From: Bipolaris cookei
Taxonomy: Eukaryota > Ascomycota > Dothideomycetes > Pleosporales > Pleosporaceae
Assembly: GCA_002286855.1 (NCBI GenBank)
Contig: NRSV01000096.1
Location: 1 to 64,000 of the forward strand
Reading direction: 5' to 3'
DNA: 64,000 nt
In this document: piece by piece, positions 57,344 to 64,000 of the stretch
Layout: each line of letters opens with the position of its first letter
How positions within the stretch are numbered: position 1 is the first letter of the stretch
The notes under the pieces: generated by a model
Databases searched by the model: none
What the model saw: only the letters and a program-made list of their open reading frames with translations
Told to the model about the DNA's origin: nothing
Program-made: the position numbers and the translations under genes

Positions 57344-58166
57344 ATGCTTCGCCAAACCGCCCTCTTTGCTCTCGCCCTCGCGGCTCCAGCGATTGCCCAA
57401 GTGAGCGAGGGTTTCGAGAACGGATGGGACCAGACTGCATGGCCCTCGTATGCGGCAGACTGTAACCAAGGTGGTAAAATCACCCTGGATACGACGACAG
57501 CCCATACTGGTAAGAACTCGATCCGTGTCGATGGTGCGGGAGGCTACTGCGGCCACATCTTTGTCGGCACAAAGAAGATTCCATCTGGAGATGTCTACGT
57601 CAGGACCTACTTGTAAACATCTTTGCCTTCTTTTCTTTCAAATCCAGATGCTGACTCTTATATGCAGGAAAGCAAGCAAGGCCCTCACCGACTCTCACGT
57701 GACCTTCATCACAATGCCAGACTCGGCCCAAGGCACAAACAAGCACCTGCGCATCGGCGGACAATCCAAGATTCTCATGTACAACCGCGAGACCGACGAT
57801 GCCACGCTACCTGATCTGTCGCCAAACGGTATTGCGTCGTCCAAGCCGTTGCCCACCAACCAATGGACATGCTTTGAGTACCATCTTGGCACTGATGGCA
57901 GCATCGAGACATGGCTGAACAACGGGACCGTTGCTGGGTTGACCGTGGGTAATGGAGCGTCGAACCCTAATGGGGCGCAGTGGACCAGGAGTACGATCAA
58001 GCCTAAGATCACTGGGGTGAGTTGGCCAAAGTCTATTTTGAATGAAGAACGTTTTTTTGCTGACAATCATGCGTAGGTTTACTTTGGATGGGAGAGCTAC
58101 GGTGGTGATACCAACACTATCTGGTACGATGACATTGTTGTTAGCGATAAGAGGATTGGATGCTAG
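57344..58166 (+). CDS. Secreted protein, possibly Cip1-like (carbohydrate-related)
   Basis: Exons 57344-57612, 57668-58016 and 58077-58166 join to 235 aa. Residues 1-18 (MLRQTALFALALAAPAIA) form a signal peptide, with cleavage expected before QVSEGFENGW. The mature protein is about 217 aa with few cysteines and a beta-rich pattern (NSIRVDGAGGYCGHIFVG, IWYDDIVVSDKRIGC at the end). The layout and the WYDDIVVSD end recall fungal Cip1-like proteins found with cellulases. This is a motif-level impression only. A TATA box lies 84 bases upstream, which fits an inducible secreted protein. Confidence 0.65.
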
Positions 58167-59581
58167 ATCCCAGGATGTCAGGCCCATGAGTCGTAGAATG
58201 AAACAATGCTCCAATGGCAACGACCTATGTTATGCATACATGTGTGATGCTCGAAATGGTGCTTTTTGGGCTCGGCAGACATGAGGAGATGCTGGGATTT
58301 ATTTGTTCGTCGAATGCATGTGCATGGGGTGGTTGCCAAGCTGACCTCAGGAGGTCTTTGCGGTGATCGGGATACAGGCAACTGTATCGATATCATTTGC
58401 ATGGTGGTAGGTTGGCGGGCCGATAGCTTCCTTGCTCTTGACTTCGCCCATAATCTGATCAACTGGACAATGACGTAGCTGAACATTAGCCCCGTACAAT
58501 TGCATCCACATAAGCTGGGCATTGAAGCTGCATTTGTGCGGAGAGGAAGTCAACCTCAAGACTTGAGCAGATAGCATGCTCGCTTGGCGCAGCCTGACCC
58601 TACACTGCCAGCACCGGTTTTGCATCATGAACCATGTCCTTCGTCCTCCACATGTCTCCATCCATCCAGCCATCCCCGTATAAATGCCGCAGCCATGTTA
58701 TCACGACTTGGACATCACCTGAGCACCCGTCGTCGAAATAGGCCCGCTCAGTATCTCTTGGCGCGGCGACGTGTGTGGTAGCTTGTAGCGGGCATCTTGC
58801 TGGGCCGTTTTGGCCCAAGCTACTCTTCCCTGTCGATCGCCTGCCCGCCACCCATCATCCATCCTCCATCCACCCTACTGGGACTCCGGCTGCCTGCAAT
58901 ACGTTGACGCATCGCAACACATGGACCAGAACGCCACAGCTTATGCCATCGACCTACAATTCAGCTCATGTGCAAGCGGTGAAGGCTCATTGCCAATAGC
59001 CTCCTTGTACGGCGTGATGCACGCGGGCCTCTCACATGCCAGTCTACGCCAAGCGAGTTGGCGGGGGCAAGCAGAACAAAGCATGGCGTCCCCAGTGGCT
59101 TTCGTGCGCATGGGCGATTGATACATCCCGCTCGACTTGCACATGTCCCCATGTCCGCTTGCTGGCTCCCCCCGCGGCTCAAGCCCGATCTTGGCGCCTG
59201 TTTTCCCCGGTTGCGGCGCCTGAAGGGAGGTTCGTGATGTGCAGCATGCGGGCTGTTGGAGTTGGAACCCCAGAGAAAGCAACGCTCAGACATCCGCCTA
59301 GATCCTTGGGGGCTGAGCCGGGCCTGGGCTTTTTTGACCCTGCCTCTCACTTCGCCGTTATTCTTAATGGTGCTCGAGCCCGCATCACCCTTGCATTTAG
59401 CCAGCCGTTTGCTCCTTTTGCATCTCGAGGGCAGCCTCGAGGTTCTTACTTCTTCTTTCTGGAAAACGTTTAACTAACGTTTGAGGGTTGTTGACTGCCT
59501 CCGTTTCCTTTTGTGGGGTTGGCTTTCCCAGAATCTGGGGTATACCGTCAACGCACCGCCTCGAAACTACTAGGTAGAAAC
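58167..59581. promoter_or_regulatory. 1.4-kb spacer before the Kha1-type antiporter gene
   Basis: No gene or repeat is recognised; several overlapping open frames of 70-145 codons on both strands have biased composition only. The final part must hold the antiporter promoter. Confidence 0.35.
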
Positions 59582-62511
59582 ATGTCTTCGACACTCGCAT
59601 CGGCGAGTGCCACCGCAACGGCGCGTCCCAAGGCGCCGCCACAGGCTGGTATTCTCGAGGGAATGAATCCTGTACATTTCGATACATCTCATCCTATTAT
59701 CTTGTTCATCGTCCAGGTAAGGATTGAAAGAGCTAGGTTCACGAGCTCAAGCAATTGCCTCCTCCCTAGCCTTGTTTCGACCAATTCATCCAAGTACAGA
59801 CGAAAATCAAAATCAAAATTCTAACCCATATTAGGCCGGTATCATCATCATTGTCTGCCACCTGATCAACTACCCACTCTCCAAAATCCGCCAACCACGC
59901 GTCATTGCCGAAATCATTGGTGGCATCGTCCTTGGCCCCTCAGTCATGGGGCGCATTCCCGGCTTCCAGGAGTCCATTTTCCCAAAAGAATCCATGGTCA
60001 ACCTCAATCTAGCTGCAAATCTCGGTCTAACCTTGTTTCTCTTCATCATTGGACTTGAAGTCGACCTCAGGCATTTACTCAGCAACTGGAAACCCGCGCT
60101 CAGTGTCGGTGTGGCAAGTATGGCTATACCATTTGGAATGGGAGCCGCTATCGCCGTCGGATTGTACAATGAGTTCAAGGGAGACCCTGACACCGTGGAA
60201 ATTGATTTTGCAATCTACATGCTGTTTATTGGTGTTGCCATGGCAATTACGGTAAGTCTGCCTAGTACCGTGACCTGGTTTGTTACTGACTTTGTGAAAA
60301 GGCCTTCCCTGTACTTTGCCGTATTCTGACTGAACTGAAATTGCTCATGACGCCAGTTGGTATCATCGTTTTGTCAGCTGGTGTCGGTAATGACGTTGTT
60401 GGTGAGTATTTCACATGCCAAAACGCCCTACATTTGTAGTGCCAAGGCTGATTCGGTTTCTAGGGTGGATTCTACTCGCTCTCTGTGTTGCACTCGTCAA
60501 TGCCGGTTCAGGACTAACAGCACTCTGGGTTCTGCTCACGTGTGCGGGATACATGGTCTTCCTCGTTTACGCTGTTCGACCAGCCTTCATCTACGTCCTG
60601 CGTCGATCTCGCGCGCTTCAAGATGGACCCAGTCAAGGCATTATCAGTCTTACTCTCCTTATCGCCCTTGGGTCAGCCTTCTTTACCGGTATCATCGGTG
60701 TCCATCCCATTTTCGGAGCTTTCATGGCTGGTTTGATTTGCCCTCACGAAGGTGGTTTTGCCATCAAGGTCGCCGAGAAGATTGAAGATTTGATCGGTGC
60801 ACTGTTTCTGCCCTTGTACTTCACTCTCTCGGGACTGAATACCAACATTGGTCTCTTGAATTCCGGTATTGTGTGGGCTTATGTTATCGGAGTCGTGGCT
60901 GTCGCGTTCTTTTCCAAGTTTATTAGCGCTACACTTGCGGCAAGGGGCAGCAAGATGCTGTGGCGAGAGTGTTTTGCTGTGGGTTCCTTGATGAGTTGCA
61001 AGGGTCTCGTCGAACTCATCGTCTTGGTAAGATTGACACTCTGGTGATTGTTTATGATAGAGCACTAACGATCGCAGAACATTGGTCTCAACGCCAAGAT
61101 TCTCAGTACTCGAACCTTTACCATATTTGTCGTCATGGCTCTCGTTACCACCTTTGCCTCGTCACCATTGGCAATGCTATTTTACCCTCCATGCTACCAG
61201 AAGAAGGTCGAAGCATGGCGTCGGGGTGAAATCGACTGGGACACTGGTAAGCCCATCGACTCTGAAGGCAGCAGCGACATTGTGCAATACGAGAAGATGG
61301 CTGCGGAGAAGATTGAGAAATTGACCGTCTACCTCCGCTTGGACAGCATGCCCAACCTCCTGGCGTTTACCTCTCTATTCGGGGGAACCGATATCCCAGC
61401 ACCAAAGACACATCCATCAAAAGACGCCAGCACCAGCACTAGCACCAGCTTAGGCAAGGAGATTGGTGAGACGAGCCTAACAGAAGTGACACTACCAAAC
61501 CGTCCCGTTGAAGCCTACGGTCTACGCCTTCTCAGCCTGACTGATCGTGGCTCGTCCGTCATGCAAGTCTCCGAATTGGAATCCTACACCGCTTACGATC
61601 CGGTCGTCAACACATTCCGCACCTTTGGACGTCTTCACAACCTCGCTGTTAGTGGTGAGGTACTCGTTGTGCCAGAATCATCATTCGCCGAAACACTAGC
61701 AACACGCGCCTCGGACTCGCAATTCCTTGTCATGCCATGGAGTGAGACGGGCGGTATGTCTGAACAGGCCATTATCGAAGACAAGGGCACAAAGAACAAA
61801 CTCGAGGCATCCAGTTACAACGCTTTTGTACACGACACACTGGAGAACGCAAGTATCCCCGTTGCCGTGCTCATCAACAAGAATTTTGGCGGCAGCAAGA
61901 ACAAGGAGCACAAGCAGCAACAGCAACGGCTCAAACTCAACCGTACAATCAGTAGCATCAGTTTGGGCAGCGCAAGGGAGAAGACGGTGACAGCGCCTAT
62001 TACCGACAAGAGCCACCACGTGTTTTTCCCCTTCTTCGGTGGCAACGACGACAGAACTGCGTTGCGCTTGGTATTGCAGCTAGCTCAGAACCCGCAAGTC
62101 ACCGCTACGGTTGTTCACTTTGATCTCTCGGAACCAGTCTGGGCAGCTCTATTTAGCACTATCACTCCTCCTCCATCACGCGAGCAGGACGCTGCCTTCT
62201 TCGCTTCGCTCCGCGCATCTCTTCCCGCCGATCTAGCTAACCGCGTTGTTTTCGAAACGGTTACCACGGCCGCCCCTGTTAGCGACGTTATTGCCCGCGC
62301 GAGTATCGAGATTAACCAGTCTCCAAGGAATGCTGGAAACTTGATTGTCCTGGGTCGCAACGTATCGCTCAACGGTGTACTGGACCGCTCAAGCAATACG
62401 GATGAGATACGAAGTAGCTCTGGTGCAGCACAGACTTTGGGTGTGCTGGCTGAACGGGTATGGGAAGGCAAGCTTGGAGCAAGCGTACTGGTTATCAAGG
62501 CAGGAATGTAA
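59582..62511 (+). CDS. kha1: K+/H+ antiporter, CPA2 family (Kha1-like)
   Basis: An intracellular-membrane (Golgi/vacuolar in yeast) cation/proton exchanger for pH and K+ balance. Exons 59582-59716, 59835-60251, 60302-60401, 60464-61026 and 61078-62511 join in frame to about 882 aa, close to yeast Kha1. The N-terminal ~430 residues hold about 12 membrane segments with family motifs [46 protein letters not shown] and [16 protein letters not shown]. The conserved Asp of GND(V/I) is present and is split by intron 3. The C-terminal half is a cytosolic USP-like domain ([33 protein letters not shown]). The five-exon model needs only standard splice sites. Confidence 0.92.
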
Positions 62512-64000
62512 CGTCACCACCTTTTCTCTTTCTCTTCTTCTTTGTAGCAAATAATGGGCGTTTGGGCTGCTTTTGTAACGAGCATCATGGTCAAAGTATA
62601 TAAAGTCCCCCCTTTTGCAATTGAATGACAAACTATTTCTTAGTCTCTCTCAAGAGCAAAATATATATGACATAGTGTTGAATGTATTAAGCTATGCCGT
62701 GCACATTGTCTTTTTGAACGCCCCTCCCCACCCCGCAGAACGGGTTCCATGACTCCAGTCCCAGTTTCCCGCAGTAACAATTTAAGTGATCATCGACAGG
62801 GGATGTCGCTGTAGACGACGTTTCAGGTCAAGAGTCGGACACGGTTTGGGCTCCCCCTAGGCGCCGAAAACATTTTTTTCTGCTTCCCACTTTTGTCGGT
62901 TTCGATACTGCTAATGAGAGTTGGGCGGGTGAGTAGGTTTTCCTGTGTCTTTGTGCAGGGTTGGGAGAGAAGTCGGGGGATAAAATACTGGATTAGTAAA
63001 TGCACAGAGTTGAGAGGTTGTCTCGTGACATGCAACAGCAATCCCGACCCTATATAGCATAGTAGGGTACTTCAAGTCATGTCCAGGTCCTAGAGCAGTT
63101 TACCACAAGCCACATCGCATGTTCGGACTCGAGAAATATGACCCCTGGCGCCGTGCGGCGGAACCGCAAGCGATCAATTATCACTCATCAAGCAATGCTT
63201 GGCTCAAGTCAGGCTTCGTACGCACGTAAGGCAGCTTTGCTTAACAGCCTACGTATATACTTACACACGTACCCTGTAAGAGGCTATGGTGATCCGTAGG
63301 CACTTAGGTCGGTACTGCGCCGGGATCGTAGCTGATGGGATCCGTAAGTAAGCCAGGTCTACGTCAGCATTCCCCGGTCGTGCTACATGACTTTGAGTAC
63401 GAATTGCAGCCGGGATGATTTGATCGGATGATGGGAAGAGATTTATCGAGATGTCGCTTGCATCGTCCCGAGCAATGCTGATGAAGTGGTAGTAGTTGAC
63501 CGCTGTACGCTATAATGCCAAGAGTCTGTGCTGATAGATAGACATATTATATGTGGGCAAGCAGACGTAAGACAAGAAGGACCTTGTGTGACACACACAT
63601 GTCCGGGATGGACCGGAGGTAAATGAAGATTTTTTCTTTTTTGTGTGTGGTGACGATAAAGATAGACAGAAAATGTGCGGTGAAGGACGATAGTGAAGCG
63701 GGACCCATTGACAGCTGTACAGGAATTCTGGGTACGGTAAAAAGGATGATCATATTCGCTCTGCAAGAGGCTTGATACGAGCCGTAATAAATGGAGGTCC
63801 GAGGAAATTAGCGTAGGTAAGTGTCCAGATACAGTGTATTGTTGGGTAGATGGGCGAGTGATGTTCACATAGACCTACTAAATTGTAAACTGTTGATGTG
63901 CGAGTCATACATGCGTGTTTAGCTTTGCAGATGAGGGAGAGGAGCGTTGGTAAGCGTGCGGATCCCGTTGGGAGCAGAAGATAGGGATTCGTGTTTGGAA
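62512..64000. other. Gene-free right end of the window
   Basis: About 1.5 kb. It holds the antiporter 3' region and then mixed-composition DNA. No coding domain, RNA gene or repeat was recognised; a 141-codon minus-strand frame at 63443-63868 has no features. Confidence 0.4.

Overview
The window is nuclear DNA of a filamentous ascomycete. Genes are split by many short introns (46-60 nt is usual, GT-AG ends). Several gene models use lineage-typical fungal proteins, such as an NBS1 with a fungal layout, a PHO13-type phosphatase, a Kha1-type K+/H+ antiporter and an Sso1/Psy1 syntaxin. A LINE relic has stop codons that look like repeat-induced point mutation (RIP). Taken together this points to a Dothideomycete, probably Pleosporales; that placement is inference, not measured. 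All exon joins given here were checked by hand for splice dinucleotides and for an intact reading frame.

Layout. Bases 1-2805 are gene-free and repeat-rich: imperfect tandem repeats, three copies of a ~239-bp unit, an AT-rich stretch and a hairpin. Bases 2806-12321 are a compact housekeeping block: cdh1/fzr1 (-), M18 aspartyl aminopeptidase (+), PHO13-type phosphatase (+), primase large subunit (+) and a class II aldolase (+). Bases 13018-15150 hold a 5'-truncated, RIP-like Tad1/I-type LINE. Next come a small AT-hook/membrane protein and a pogo-like DNA transposon (copy A, 16790-19207). Copy A is interrupted by LTR-like sequence and an unresolved base. Bases 19557-24551 carry a patatin-type lipase and an F-box-like protein, both on the minus strand. 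A long intergenic region follows with a 138-bp hAT-type MITE. Bases 26999-37705 carry an MFS transporter, NBS1, pyruvate kinase and the mRNA-capping RNA triphosphatase. A second, intact copy of the same transposon lies at 37834-39682 (copy B). Bases 40271-62511 carry proteasome RPN2, a sugar-type MFS transporter, a cytochrome-b5-domain membrane protein, nicotinate phosphoribosyltransferase, a decayed drug-type MFS pseudogene, an Sso1-type syntaxin, a secreted protein and a Kha1-type antiporter. The last 1.5 kb shows no gene.

How the genes work together. The genes are mostly unrelated core functions: cell-cycle ubiquitination and the proteasome (cdh1, RPN2), DNA replication and repair (PRI2, NBS1), central carbon and NAD metabolism (pyruvate kinase, aldolase, NAPRT), mRNA capping, secretion and ion transport. 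I see no biosynthetic cluster, CRISPR array, tRNA or rRNA. The more unusual content is the mobile DNA. Two nearly identical DNA transposons in direct orientation flank about 18.6 kb containing essential genes. Their terminal repeats contain a doubled 17-bp motif and their transposase ends in a CCHC zinc knuckle. They appear free of RIP while a nearby LINE is heavily mutated.
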